From Thauera sp. GDN1 (GTDB lineage Bacteria > Pseudomonadota > Gammaproteobacteria > Burkholderiales > Rhodocyclaceae): a stretch of DNA of 64,000 nt. Shown here piece after piece: positions 31,301 through 39,483 of this stretch (position 1 is the first letter of the stretch; every line of letters starts with the position of its first letter). The translations under genes were made by a program, and so were the position numbers. The notes under the pieces were generated by a model. That model had not been told where the DNA came from and did not search any database. It worked only from the letters and a program-made list of their open reading frames with translations. The stretch covers positions 2,852,001-2,916,000 of the forward strand of contig NZ_CP097870.1 of NCBI RefSeq assembly GCF_029223545.1, in the 5' to 3' direction.

Positions 31301-31625
31301 GCATCGAGGTGGTGAGCGGATAGGTGACCTGGTCCTCCACCACCTGCGGCGCCTGGCCGGGGTAGTCGGTGTAGACGATGACCTGCACGTCGGACAGGTC
31401 GGGCAGCGCGTCGAGCGGGGTGTGCTTGACCGCGTAGAGGCCGCAGCCGATCAGGAACAGCGTGGCCAGCAGCACCAGGAAGACGTTGCGCGCCGACCAG
31501 TCGATGACGCGGTCGAGCAGGCCTGCGGACGTGCCCGCGGACGACACAAGCGCGGGTGCGGGGATGGCGGTCGGGCTTGCCGCGGCGGCGCCCTCGGCGG
31601 CCGGATGGCTCACGGGAGGCTGCAT
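28359..31625 (-). CDS. cusA: CusA/CzcA-type heavy-metal RND efflux pump
   Basis: 1088 residues, 12 membrane helices with two large periplasmic loops, the usual RND layout. The sequence after the first helix (LPDLSDVQVIVYTDYPGQAP) is diagnostic of the heavy-metal efflux branch, and VFLLHVRSALVAIITLPLGI and MSLGGIAIAIGAMVDAAIVM are conserved helix segments. The N-terminus carries an extra Ala/Pro-rich extension of about 35 residues. Copper/silver specificity is inferred from the CusF domains nearby. It starts one base after the cusB stop. Confidence 0.93.
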   Translation of the reverse strand: MQPPVSHPAAEGAAAASPTAIPAPALVSSAGTSAGLLDRVIDWSARNVFLVLLATLFLIGCGLYAVKHTPLDALPDLSDVQVIVYTDYPGQAPQVVEDQVTYPLTTSMLAVPRAKVVRGFSMFGASYVYVIFEDGTDIYWARSRVLEYLSTAASRLPQGVAPQIGPDATGVGWVYQYAVVGRDMSLADTRSLQDWYVRYQLTKAQGVSEVASIGGFVREYQVTVDPLRLAGYGITLDQVTQAIRASNRDVGGRVVELAEKEYMVRGRGYLQSVRDIADIVLKAERGTPVRVGDVARVELVPAERRGIAELNGEGEVASGIVMARFGQNALDVIANVKAKIAEITPGLPAGAEIVPVYDRSELIERAIGNLKWTLLEESLIVAAVCIVFLLHVRSALVAIITLPLGILFAFIAMRSLGLGSNIMSLGGIAIAIGAMVDAAIVMIENAHKHIERLPHGATQQQRGAAIVLACKEVGPALFFSLLIITVSFLPVFALEGQEGRLFSPLAFTKTFAMAGAALLSVTLVPVLMLFFVRGRILPEARNPVNRLLIWLYRPIIKGVLRFKLVTLVLAVLAMAATIVPARQLGSEFMPTLNEGTLFYMPAALPGMSVTEAGRLLATTNRIIKTFPEVESVYGKAGRANTATDPAPLEMFETVINLKPQDEWRPGMTTDKLIAEMDAALKFPGLANSWTMPIKARIDMLSTGIRTPVGVKVFGTDLETLEKVAQAVEAAVRKVPGASSAYAERVAGGYYVDIVPRRDQLARYGLTIDMVQDVIATGLGGEMVTTTVEGLERYGVSVRYARGLRDDPARLASDVYVPTVNGPIPLGQVAEVKLTRGAPAIRTENALLAAYVYVDTREADLGAFVKRAQQAVAEEVEFPQGYYATWSGQFENMERAKEKMKIVVPVTLALIFVLLYLNFRRLTETLIVMLSVPFALVGGVWLMWWLGYQMSVAVAVGFIALAGVAAETGVIMLIYLDHAWKEVRERRQAEGREAGVADLYEAIMEGAVERVRPKMMTVVAIMAGLLPIMWSTGTGAEVMSRIAAPMVGGMVSSTVLTLAVIPALYALVKQWELRRNVRPASTVATVSSS

Positions 31626-31626
31626 C

Positions 31627-33213
31627 TCAGTGCCCCCGGTGATCGTCGCCGGCGCCGCGGGTGCCTGCCCCACCCTCGCCCGCCTCGAGCGTCCCGCCTT
31701 GCAGCGGCTCGATGCCGGTGACGATGTACTCGCCCGGCTCGCCGGCCTTGAAAGCGAAGCGCACCGGCGTGCCAGGCGGGATGTCCTTCACCAGCGCCAG
31801 GTCGGAGATCATGAAGTCCATGGTCATCGCCGGCCAGCTCAGCACCGGGATCTCGCCGTGGGTCAGGGTCAGGATGCCGGCCGCGGCGTCGATGGCCTCC
31901 AGCGTGCCGTCGGTCTGGTAGCTCGGGGCGCCGGCCTGCTCGGTGCCATCGGCTTCCATCAGATTCGACAGCGCCGCCTTGAGCTGGCTCTCCGAGTCGA
32001 TCAGGAAGTTGGCGGAGACCACCACGCGATCGCCCGCCTCGACGCCTTCGAGCACCTCGACCATGTCGCGGCCGCGCTCGCCCAGCTTCACCGGCTGAGG
32101 CTTGAAGCGTCCCTCGCCGAGGGCGCGCAGCACGACCCGACGCTCGCCGTCGTCGATGATGGCCGAGGTCGGCACCACCGTCTTCGGGGTGGTGTCGCCG
32201 GCAGCGAGCGCGACCTGGGCGAACATGCCGGGGCGCAACAGGCCCGCCGGGTTATCCAGTTCCAGCCGCACGCGGGTGCTGCGCGTCGCGGCGTCCAGCG
32301 TCGGATAAAGGTAGCCGACCCGCGCCGCGAAGCTGCGACCGGGATAGGCCTCGAGCGTGACCTGGGCGCCCTGCCCCACCTGCACGCGGGCGAGGTCCTG
32401 TTCGTAGACGTCGGCGATGATCCACACCTTGGACAGGTCGGCGATGCGGAACAGCGGGTCGCCCGGCATGAAGCGCCCGCCCTCGATGGCCTCCTTCTCC
32501 AGCACGACGCCGCTCACCGGGGCGTGGAAGACCTGGCGTGCGCCGGCCTGGCCGGCGACCTGCAGGTTGCGCAGGCGCGCGCGCGTCGCTTCGGCGAGAC
32601 GCCGGGCGGATTCGCTCGCGACCGGGTCCTGGGCGGCACTCTGGCTGGCCAGGCGCTCGGCGATGCGCAATTCCTCGCCGGTGGATTGCAGCTCGGGACT
32701 GTAGGCGGTGAACAGCGGCTGCCCCTTCTTCACCGGATCGCCGATCGCATTCACGTGCAGGCGCTCGATCCAGCCCTCGAAGCGCGGCGCGACCACGACC
32801 TGGGTGCGCTCGTCGATCTCGATGCGGCCGCTCGCACGCACGGTCGAATCCACCGCGCGCAGCTCGACTTCGGCGGTCCTGACGCCCAGCGTCTGGATAC
32901 GCGCGGGGCTGACGACCACTGCGCCGCTGTCGTCCGGCTTGTCGTCGGCATAGACCGGGATGTAGTCCATGCCCATCGAGTCCTTCTTCGGCACCGGCGA
33001 GGTATCGGGCAGGCCCATCGGGTTGCGGTAGTAGAGGATCTTGCGCTCCCCTTCCGCCGCGGGCGTCGCAGGAGGCGCGGTCGGCACGGCGTCAGCTGCG
33101 CCGACCTGCGCGGCGGGCGCCGCCCCGTGTTGCACCTGCGCGAACCAGTAGCCCGCGGCCGCAGCGATCGCCACGGCTGCAGCGATCGTCGTCATCCGGA
33201 CGGCAGCGCTCAC
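31627..33213 (-). CDS. cusB: CusB-type efflux adaptor fused to a CusF domain
   Basis: 528 residues from a GTG overlapping the cusC stop (GTGA); ATG at 33195 is the alternative. After an N-terminal membrane anchor comes a metal-binding motif (YYRNPMGLPDTSPVPKKDSM) like that of CopA, then the adaptor core (about 95-420). The last ~100 residues (GTLEAIDAAAGILTLTHGEI, then WPAMTMDF) form a CusF-type Cu(I)/Ag(I)-binding domain. The protein links CusA to CusC and can deliver metal from the periplasm. A CusF fusion is known in this family but not universal. Confidence 0.92.
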   Translation of the reverse strand: MSAAVRMTTIAAAVAIAAAAGYWFAQVQHGAAPAAQVGAADAVPTAPPATPAAEGERKILYYRNPMGLPDTSPVPKKDSMGMDYIPVYADDKPDDSGAVVVSPARIQTLGVRTAEVELRAVDSTVRASGRIEIDERTQVVVAPRFEGWIERLHVNAIGDPVKKGQPLFTAYSPELQSTGEELRIAERLASQSAAQDPVASESARRLAEATRARLRNLQVAGQAGARQVFHAPVSGVVLEKEAIEGGRFMPGDPLFRIADLSKVWIIADVYEQDLARVQVGQGAQVTLEAYPGRSFAARVGYLYPTLDAATRSTRVRLELDNPAGLLRPGMFAQVALAAGDTTPKTVVPTSAIIDDGERRVVLRALGEGRFKPQPVKLGERGRDMVEVLEGVEAGDRVVVSANFLIDSESQLKAALSNLMEADGTEQAGAPSYQTDGTLEAIDAAAGILTLTHGEIPVLSWPAMTMDFMISDLALVKDIPPGTPVRFAFKAGEPGEYIVTGIEPLQGGTLEAGEGGAGTRGAGDDHRGH

Positions 33214-34517
33214 TTGAATTCCCCTGTCAATTTCCTGATCTCCGTGAGCGCCAACCGGGTCTCGAGCTCGGTCTGGAGTTGGCGCATGCGGATGTCGATG
33301 AGCTGGCGCTCGGCCTCGATGACGCTGTCGAAATCGACCGTGCCGCTGGCGAGCGCGGCCCGGCTGGCATCGCGCGTGGCCTGCGCCTGCGGCAGCAGCG
33401 TGTGCGCGAGCAGGCGCAAGGTCTCGCGCCCCTGCGCATACATCGACCAGGCGATACCCAGCTCGCCGGAAGCGCGAGCCCTGGCGTCCTCGCGCCGGGC
33501 CTCGGCCGCCAGCAGCATGTATTCGGCTTCGCGCTCCCTGGCGCGGCGGCTGGACTGCTGCAGCGGGATCATCACCTCGAACATCACGTCCCACGATGAC
33601 TTGCCTTCATCGGGGCGGTTGTTGGTCACGCCGACGGCGAAGTCCGGCAGGCGGTCCCGGTAGGTGCGCTCGCGCTCGGCGCGGGCGACGTCGATGCCGT
33701 TGGCGGCGACCTGAACCTCCGGGTTGGCGCTGGCCGCCGCCTCGAACAGGCTGCCCGGCCTCAGCCCCTCGGGCAGGGGCGGCGGTTCGGCGGGCGCGGC
33801 GAGGGGCGCATCGTGGGGCCGGCGGAGCAGGCCGTTGAGCCCGGTCGCAAGGCCCTTGCGGCGCTGCTCGATCTCGACCAGCGCCAGGCGCTGCGCGGTG
33901 ATCTCGCGCTGCATGCGCAGCACCGCCTGCTGCGGCAGCAGGCCGAGCTCGTAACGGGCGAGGCTGAGTTCCTCCAGCCCCTGCAGCAGGGTCAGCGCCT
34001 CGCGGTTGAGGACGCGCTCGCGGTCGGCCGCGTAGTAGCGCAGCCACAGCGCCTCGATCTTCGCCGCGAGCTCGGCCCAGGCGGCGTCGCGCGTCGCATC
34101 GGCCTGGGTGGCCTGGGCCTCGGCGGCCTTCACCGCCAGCTCGCGCTTGCCCCAGCCGGGCAGCGGCTGGGTGATGCGGTAGCGGGTCTCGCCCACCTGG
34201 CCGGGCAGCAGCGAGGCCGAGCGCCCGTTCATGGTGTTGGTGGCGTCCATCAGCTCGACCTCGAAGCTCGGGTCGGGTAGCGCGCCGGCCGGGGTCACGC
34301 GCTCCCGCGCTGCGGACGCTTCCGCACGGGCAGCGGCAAATCCGGGGTTGCTCTGGCGCGCATGCTCGATCAGCGCCTGGGCGGTCGAACCGAGCACCGG
34401 ATCATCGGGCGAGCCCTGGCCCCAAGCGCTGCCGCCTGCCAGCGTGAGTGCAAGCGCCAGGGCAAGCGCGGCGGTTCGTGGCACGCGGCAGGCTGCAACG
34501 GCGAACGGGGATTTCAT
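33210..34517 (-). CDS. cusC: CusC/CzcC-type outer-membrane efflux protein
   Basis: 435 residues with a signal peptide ending GGSAWGQ. Repeated long amphipathic helices (such as ASAARERVTPAGALPDPSFE and LIDIRMRQLQTELETRLALT) are those of TolC-family channels, which here complete the CusCBA pump through the outer membrane. There is no lipobox, unlike E. coli CusC. It is translationally coupled to cusB. Confidence 0.88.
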   Translation of the reverse strand: MKSPFAVAACRVPRTAALALALALTLAGGSAWGQGSPDDPVLGSTAQALIEHARQSNPGFAAARAEASAARERVTPAGALPDPSFEVELMDATNTMNGRSASLLPGQVGETRYRITQPLPGWGKRELAVKAAEAQATQADATRDAAWAELAAKIEALWLRYYAADRERVLNREALTLLQGLEELSLARYELGLLPQQAVLRMQREITAQRLALVEIEQRRKGLATGLNGLLRRPHDAPLAAPAEPPPLPEGLRPGSLFEAAASANPEVQVAANGIDVARAERERTYRDRLPDFAVGVTNNRPDEGKSSWDVMFEVMIPLQQSSRRAREREAEYMLLAAEARREDARARASGELGIAWSMYAQGRETLRLLAHTLLPQAQATRDASRAALASGTVDFDSVIEAERQLIDIRMRQLQTELETRLALTEIRKLTGEFK

Positions 34518-34648
34518 GGAGACGGGTTTCCGGCTTGCGATCGGGGTATGGTCGGACGACTCGGCGCACGCGCTCCCCTCACCCGCCCGGGCAGACGCGC
34601 GCCCGGGCGATGTTCACAGCGGAACACGTTGCGCCCGTGGGCGAAAGC

Positions 34649-34993
34649 TCACCGGGCGGGTTCGATCGCCGTGACCGTCAGGGCGCCACCGGCGCGCTCG
34701 ACCGCGAAGCGGATCTTGTCGCCGACCTTGACCTGATCGAGCAGGCCCGGCTCGACAGCGCGGAAGACCATGGTCATCGGCGGCATGTTGAGCGACTCGA
34801 GCGGGCCGTGGGCGATGGTGAGCTTGCCCGCCGACTTGTCGATCTTCTTGACCGTGCCTTCGGCCAGCGGGGCCTCGGCCGCAGCGCTCGCGCCGCCGTG
34901 GTGGGCGTCGTGCTCGGTCTGCGCGAGCGCAAGCGGCGCGCCGCCGCCGAGCACGGCCAGGAGTGCGGTGGTGACCAGGGTCCTCTTCATCAT
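34649..34993 (-). CDS. cusF: CusF-like periplasmic copper-binding protein
   Basis: 114 residues with a signal peptide (cleavage near LALAQ), a His-rich linker (EHDAHHGG) and the CusF fold. The metal motif LNMPPMTMVFR provides the Met and Trp-like face of CusF, with a His upstream in the GKLTIAHGPL strand. It would carry Cu(I)/Ag(I) to the CusB/CusC pump. First gene of the efflux operon; a cop-box-like site lies about 90 bp upstream. Confidence 0.9.
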   Translation of the reverse strand: MMKRTLVTTALLAVLGGGAPLALAQTEHDAHHGGASAAAEAPLAEGTVKKIDKSAGKLTIAHGPLESLNMPPMTMVFRAVEPGLLDQVKVGDKIRFAVERAGGALTVTAIEPAR

Positions 34994-35083
34994 GTGTTTC
35001 TCCAGGGGTTGGGGTTTCCGGCCGGATGTCGAAAGTCCGGCTCATTGTGCGCAGCGCTCACCGACGGGACGCTGACGCGCGCA

Positions 35084-35097
35084 TTACATTTCTGTCA
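35084..35097. promoter_or_regulatory. Cop-box-like operator upstream of the efflux operon
   Basis: TTACATTTCTGTCA on the plus strand (TGACAGAAATGTAA on the minus). It overlaps the stop codon of the cupredoxin gene and precedes cusF-cusC-cusB-cusA-copA. The same word occurs at 39401-39414 beside the regulator genes, and it resembles the cop boxes bound by CopR/CusR-type regulators. Confidence 0.65.
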
Positions 35098-35607
35098 GCC
35101 AACCTTGATCGTGCCGATCATCCCGGCCTGGAAGTGACCGGGAATCAGGCAGGCGAACTGGAATTCGCCCGCGCGGTTGAACTGCCAGACCATCTCGCCA
35201 CGCCCACCGGGCGCGACGTGAGCCATCCACGGCTCGTCATGCTCCATCTCGGGGAAGCGCTGCATCAGTTCCGCGTGCTCGGCGAGCGTCTCGGGCGTGC
35301 CGACCACCATCTCGTGCATCACGGCGCCACGGTTCTCGTGGGTGAAGCGGATGGTCTCGCCGAGGCGGATCTCGATGCGATCGGGCACGAAGCGCATCTC
35401 GTCGCTCATCACGACGGGAATCGTTCGCGAGACCGCCTTCGCATCGCCCGCAATCCCCCAGTCCTGCTGCTCCTTGGGGGTCTCGGACACTGCCTTGGCG
35501 GCATGCTCGGTCTTGCCGTGGGCGAACGCGCTGCGGTGAACGGCAAGCACACCGGCGGCAAGGCCGGTGGCGAGAAATCGACGACGATTCTTCACGGGGA
35601 TCTCCAT
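35095..35607 (-). CDS. Cupredoxin-domain periplasmic protein
   Basis: 170 residues. A twin-arginine-like leader (KNRRRFLATGLAAGVLA) ends near SAFAHG. The C-terminal domain has blue-copper ligands in order: His in GAVMHEMVVG, then CLIPGHFQAGM supplying Cys, His and Met. Such plastocyanin-like proteins accept electrons or bind copper in copper-stressed periplasm. It follows the multicopper oxidase gene by 61 bp and ends that transcription unit. Confidence 0.85.
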   Translation of the reverse strand: MEIPVKNRRRFLATGLAAGVLAVHRSAFAHGKTEHAAKAVSETPKEQQDWGIAGDAKAVSRTIPVVMSDEMRFVPDRIEIRLGETIRFTHENRGAVMHEMVVGTPETLAEHAELMQRFPEMEHDEPWMAHVAPGGRGEMVWQFNRAGEFQFACLIPGHFQAGMIGTIKVG

Positions 35608-35668
35608 CTCTCTGGTGGCTGAATCTTCATTGGCACTGGGGTTTGCGCCGATGGCACGGCGTTCGACT

Positions 35669-37072
35669 TCAATGAGCTTGATGGCCGGTGGGTCTGCGCA
35701 CGCTCATCTCGACGGATTGCCCTCGCTCGCTCCCGGGCATGCTCGAGGACCCTGCCGAAGCGCTGCGCGCGGCTTCGGGCAGCGCCGCGCCCGCCCACTC
35801 GTAGGCCACGGTCCCCTTGGGATGCCTGAACCAACCGGGGTCGCCATAGTCGCCCCGCTGCTGGTCACGGCGCACCTTGAGCACGGTGAACATGCCGCCC
35901 ATCTCGATGGCGCCGAAGGGCCCCTGCCCGGTCATCATCGGCAGGGTGTTGTCGGGAAGCGCCATCTCCATCTCGCCCATGTCGGCCATGCCGCGCTCGC
36001 CCATCAGCATGTAGTCGGGCACCAGCTTCTGGATGTCCTCGACCAGGCCGCGATGATCGACGCCGATCATGGTCGGCACGTCGTGGCCCATCGCGTTCAT
36101 GGTGTGGTGCGACTTGTGGCAGTGCATCGCCCAGTCGCCCTCCTCGTCGGCGATGAACTCGATCTGGCGCATCTGGCCGACGGCGACGTCGGTGGTGACC
36201 TCCGGCCAGCGCGATTCCGGCCGCGTCGGCCCGCCGTCGGTGCCGGTGACTTCGAACTCGTGGCCGTGGATGTGGATCGGGTGGTTGGTCATGGTCAGGT
36301 TGCCGATGCGCACCCGCACCCGGTCGCCCTTCCGGACATTGAGCGAGTCGATGCCCGGAAAGGCGCGGCTGTTCCAGGTCCACAGGTTGAAGTCGAGCAT
36401 GGTGTTCACCTTCGGCACGTAGCTGCCGGGCTCGATGTCGTAGGCGTTGAGCAGGAAGCAGAAGTCGCGGTCGACGCGGGCGATGTGCGGGTGCGCTTCG
36501 CGCGGATGCGTGACCCAGAAACCCATCATGCCCATCGCCATCTGCACCATCTCGTCGGCGTGCGGGTGGTACATGAAGGTGCCGGGGCGGCGGGCGATGA
36601 ACTCATAGACGAAGGTCTTGCCGGGCGGGATCTGCGGCTGGTTGAGGCCACCCACCCCGTCCATGCCGTTGGGCAGGCGCTGGCCGTGCCAGTGGATGGT
36701 GGTGTGCTCGGGCAGACGGTTGGTGACGAAGATGCGCACGCGGTCGCCCTCGACGACCTCGATCGTGGGCCCCGGCGACTGCCCGTTGTAGCCCCACAGC
36801 CGCGCCACCATGCCGGGGGCGATCTCGCGCTCGACCGGCTCGGCGACGAGGTGGAACTCCTTCACGCCGTTGCGCATGCGCCAGGGGGCGGTCCAGCCGT
36901 TCAAGGTGACGACCGGGTCGTAGGGGCGTCCGTCTGGTGGCGACAGTGGGGCCGCCGTTGCGGCGCTGGTCTGGATCACGGGTTCGGGCAGCGCCGCGAG
37001 CGCGGCCCGGTTGACGGTTCCGGCTGCGGCCAGCAGGCCCGCCCCGGCGAGGAAGCTGCGTCGGGTGGTCAT
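35669..37072 (-). CDS. Tat-exported multicopper oxidase
   Basis: 467 residues. Tat signal TTRRSFLAGAGLLAAAG. Copper ligands of all four classic motifs are present: TTIHWHGQRLPNGMDG, GTFMYHPHAD, NHPIHIHGHEF and MHCHKSHHTMNAMGH, the last giving the type-1 Cys. The family (CopA/CueO-like laccases) oxidises Cu(I) to less toxic Cu(II) in the periplasm. A Met-rich stretch near the C-terminus (MLMGERGMADMGEMEMA) may bind copper. It is 17 bp downstream of the TolC-like lipoprotein gene. Confidence 0.92.
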   Translation of the reverse strand: MTTRRSFLAGAGLLAAAGTVNRAALAALPEPVIQTSAATAAPLSPPDGRPYDPVVTLNGWTAPWRMRNGVKEFHLVAEPVEREIAPGMVARLWGYNGQSPGPTIEVVEGDRVRIFVTNRLPEHTTIHWHGQRLPNGMDGVGGLNQPQIPPGKTFVYEFIARRPGTFMYHPHADEMVQMAMGMMGFWVTHPREAHPHIARVDRDFCFLLNAYDIEPGSYVPKVNTMLDFNLWTWNSRAFPGIDSLNVRKGDRVRVRIGNLTMTNHPIHIHGHEFEVTGTDGGPTRPESRWPEVTTDVAVGQMRQIEFIADEEGDWAMHCHKSHHTMNAMGHDVPTMIGVDHRGLVEDIQKLVPDYMLMGERGMADMGEMEMALPDNTLPMMTGQGPFGAIEMGGMFTVLKVRRDQQRGDYGDPGWFRHPKGTVAYEWAGAALPEAARSASAGSSSMPGSERGQSVEMSVRRPTGHQAH

Positions 37073-37089
37073 GAACGTCTCCGGAAAGC

Positions 37090-38502
37090 TCAGTGGCCGC
37101 CACCGGCTTGTGCCGGCGATGCGCCCGATTGAAGGGTGAGCGGCGCGATCGGCTGGCCGAGCAGGCTGGCCTTGAGCGCCGCCTCGGCACGCCAGAAGTC
37201 GCGTTCGGCCTCGATCGCCTGGACCACGCTGGCAGACTGCTGGCGTGCGGCGGCGAGCAGCTCGAACACCCCGATCAGCATGCCGTTGTATTGGAGCACG
37301 GACTCCTCGGTCATGTTGCGGCGCAACGGCACGATCTCGTCGCGGTAGTGACGTGCGAGATCGTGCGCGCTGCGGTAACCCTCGTAGGCTACCCGGACCT
37401 GCGAGCCGGCGTTATTGGCAAGCTCGAGCGCGCGATTGAAGGCGGCGAGGTAGCGCGCCTCGCTGCCGGCACGCGTTGCGTCGCCGAAGTCGAACAGGGG
37501 CAGCGGCAGCTCGATCTCGAAGCCGCGCTGCGACGACTCGCCCGTTTCGCTGTTGCGCACGCCGGCCACATGCAGGCCGTTGACCACGCTGGTAACGCGG
37601 GTCAGGCCCAGGCTCTTCGCCGTGCGCTCGAGGTCGGCGCGGGCGATGCGCACGTCGAGCCGGTTCGCGATCAGGGCCGCGCCGGCGGCGGCCTCGTCCA
37701 TCGGCGTCGCGGGCAATTCAGGCAGCTGATCCGGCAGGCGCAGTGCCTGCGCCTGGCCCGGCGTGAGCCCCAGGCGCTGGATCAGCGTTTCGCGGGCGGC
37801 GGTGGCGTTCTGGCGGGCACGGATCAGGTTGGCCGTCTCCTCGGCGGCCAGGGCTTGCTCGCGTGCGCGTTGCAGCCGGCTGAAGTTGCCCGTGGCCTGC
37901 ATCCGACGCGCCAGTTCGGCAGCGGTACCGGCGGCCGTCGCCACGTCTTCCCGGTAGCGGGCGACCTGCCGCGCCGCGACTGCATCGACCCAGGCCTGGC
38001 GGACCTCGGTCACCGTGGCCAGCAGCGCGCTGGAGGCCTGCAGCCGGGTCTGCTGCTGGCGGAACTCGGCCTGTTCGAGGCGAGCGGGCAGGAACAGGAC
38101 GTCGAGCAAGGAAATGCCGAGCGAGCGACCGATGTCGAGCTCGCGCCCTTCGGCCCCGGAGCGGAACAGGCGCTCGAAGCTGAAGACCGGATTGGCGATG
38201 CGCGCCGAACCGGTCGCGTCCGCCGAGGCCACAGCGGCCTCCGCCAGCAGGGTCTGGAACGCCGGGCTGTAGCCGAGCGCGATGCGCACCGCGTCGTCGA
38301 TCGCGAGTGGCTGGGCGAGCAGGCGATCGACCTCGGCGCGCATCGCATCGCGCTCGGCATCCGAACGCAGCCAGCGCACCTCGCTACCCGCCTCCTCACG
38401 GGCGAAGCGCTCGACCTCGGCGAGGTTCTGATCGATGGCGACGCTGGCACACCCGGCGAGCACGGTGGCCGCAAGCAGCGCAACCGGAAGCCCCGCCTTC
38501 AT
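37090..38502 (-). CDS. TolC-family outer-membrane lipoprotein of the copper cluster
   Basis: 470 residues from the ATG at 38502, which overlaps the upstream stop (ATGA). Lipobox LAGC near residue 20. The remainder is helical, TolC-like (AEFRQQQTRLQASSALLATV, QRAREQALAAEE). It is distinct from the CusC-type protein at 33210-34517, so the island encodes two outer-membrane components. Its pump partner is unknown; the linked multicopper oxidase suggests a role in copper handling. Confidence 0.8.
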   Translation of the reverse strand: MKAGLPVALLAATVLAGCASVAIDQNLAEVERFAREEAGSEVRWLRSDAERDAMRAEVDRLLAQPLAIDDAVRIALGYSPAFQTLLAEAAVASADATGSARIANPVFSFERLFRSGAEGRELDIGRSLGISLLDVLFLPARLEQAEFRQQQTRLQASSALLATVTEVRQAWVDAVAARQVARYREDVATAAGTAAELARRMQATGNFSRLQRAREQALAAEETANLIRARQNATAARETLIQRLGLTPGQAQALRLPDQLPELPATPMDEAAAGAALIANRLDVRIARADLERTAKSLGLTRVTSVVNGLHVAGVRNSETGESSQRGFEIELPLPLFDFGDATRAGSEARYLAAFNRALELANNAGSQVRVAYEGYRSAHDLARHYRDEIVPLRRNMTEESVLQYNGMLIGVFELLAAARQQSASVVQAIEAERDFWRAEAALKASLLGQPIAPLTLQSGASPAQAGGGH

Positions 38503-38819
38503 CGCTCGCCCCCGTTCGAAGAGGGCGTGAGGTGCCCCATGTGCCCGCCCAGCCGCCCGACCTCCTCGTTGGCGTCCTTCCATGCGCGCAAGGGTTCGTC
38601 GACGCGGTAGGGACGGTAAGCGTCCAGCGGCGAACGGTAGGCCGGAAGCGCGTGCGCCTCGGGCTCCATGCCCACTGCGACAGACGGCGTCTGGGTCTGG
38701 GTCTGGGTCTGGGTCTGGCCGGCGGGGGTTGGTGCTACGGAGGGCTCGGCCCGCGCGCCCGACACCAGCGCGAAGGCAACCAACAACCCTCCACCGAAGT
38801 GGAAGATTCGTCTCTGCAT
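38499..38819 (-). CDS. Small secreted protein with Gln-Thr repeats
   Basis: 106 residues with a signal peptide ending SGARA. A QTQTQTQT tract is encoded by a hexanucleotide repeat. The C-terminal part (YRPYRVDEPLRAWKDANEEV, then GGHMGHLTPS) has a HMGH that could bind metal. I do not know the family. Its stop overlaps the start of the TolC-like lipoprotein gene, so the two are coupled and probably act together in copper resistance. Confidence 0.7.
   Translation of the reverse strand: MQRRIFHFGGGLLVAFALVSGARAEPSVAPTPAGQTQTQTQTQTPSVAVGMEPEAHALPAYRSPLDAYRPYRVDEPLRAWKDANEEVGRLGGHMGHLTPSSNGGER
38689..38718. repeat. Hexanucleotide tandem repeat (GTCTGG)5
   Basis: Five perfect copies of GTCTGG inside the small secreted protein gene. 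Changes in copy number keep the frame and would lengthen or shorten the Gln-Thr tract only. Confidence 0.9.
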
Positions 38820-38897
38820 GGGGAACGTCTCGTTATTGGTCTTGTGACGATACCGACGCGGGGCGGCGGACAAAACCGCAGCCCCGTGCCGGAGCGA

Positions 38898-39296
38898 TCA
38901 GTTGGGCGCTGCGGGCGGCATGCCCGGATTCATCTTCAACATGCGTTCCATCATGTTCATGTGTTGCTGCATCAACTGCATGTGTTCCTGCATGAACTTC
39001 GGATCCATCATCATGCCGCCCATCATTTGCCCGCCCATCATCGGGCAGCCGACGGGGACGCCCTGCGATGCGGCCTCCAGCGCCTTGATCTGCTCTTCCA
39101 TCAGGGCCATGCGACGTTGCGGGTCGGTCGCCTCACGGATCGACTTCATGCGCGCCTGCAGCGCCGGCACGCTCGATGCGGGCGGCCAGGCCTGCGCCTG
39201 ATCCATCGTTTGAGCGACAACCGGAGCGCCATGCAGGGCTGCGGCCAGTACGACGACCGGCATGAGGCCGGCGAAACGATGCGAATTGCGTTTCAT
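38898..39296 (-). CDS. Met-rich periplasmic protein of the copper cluster
   Basis: 132 residues from the ATG at 39296 (GGGAG upstream). Signal peptide ending VVAQ. The second half is very rich in Met and His: CPMMGGQMMGGMMMDPKFMQ and EHMQLMQQHMNMMERMLKMN, typical of periplasmic Cu(I)-binding proteins. First gene of the leftward unit that runs through the multicopper oxidase and cupredoxin. It faces the divergent cusRS genes, with a cop-box between. Confidence 0.75.
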   Translation of the reverse strand: MKRNSHRFAGLMPVVVLAAALHGAPVVAQTMDQAQAWPPASSVPALQARMKSIREATDPQRRMALMEEQIKALEAASQGVPVGCPMMGGQMMGGMMMDPKFMQEHMQLMQQHMNMMERMLKMNPGMPPAAPN

Positions 39297-39400
39297 GATC
39301 GATCTCCCATCCGTTGCGCTGTGAATCCGTTCTGGTACGGAATGCCGTGCCACACGATGAATCTTGCGCCCGCCCACCTGTCCCCGGCCTGACCTTGACG

Positions 39401-39414
39401 TTACATTTCTGTAA
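39401..39414. promoter_or_regulatory. Cop-box-like operator between the copper operon and cusRS
   Basis: TTACATTTCTGTAA, a near-palindrome with TTACA/TGTAA arms around four bases. It lies 105 bp from the Met-rich protein start and 70 bp from the response regulator start, so it could control both directions. The same word recurs at 35084-35097. Confidence 0.7.
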
Positions 39415-39483
39415 TCCGGCGTGTGACGCGGGCCCACGCTGCAAGAATGCGGGACGCGGCACCGAATGCGTGGGAGCACAGAC

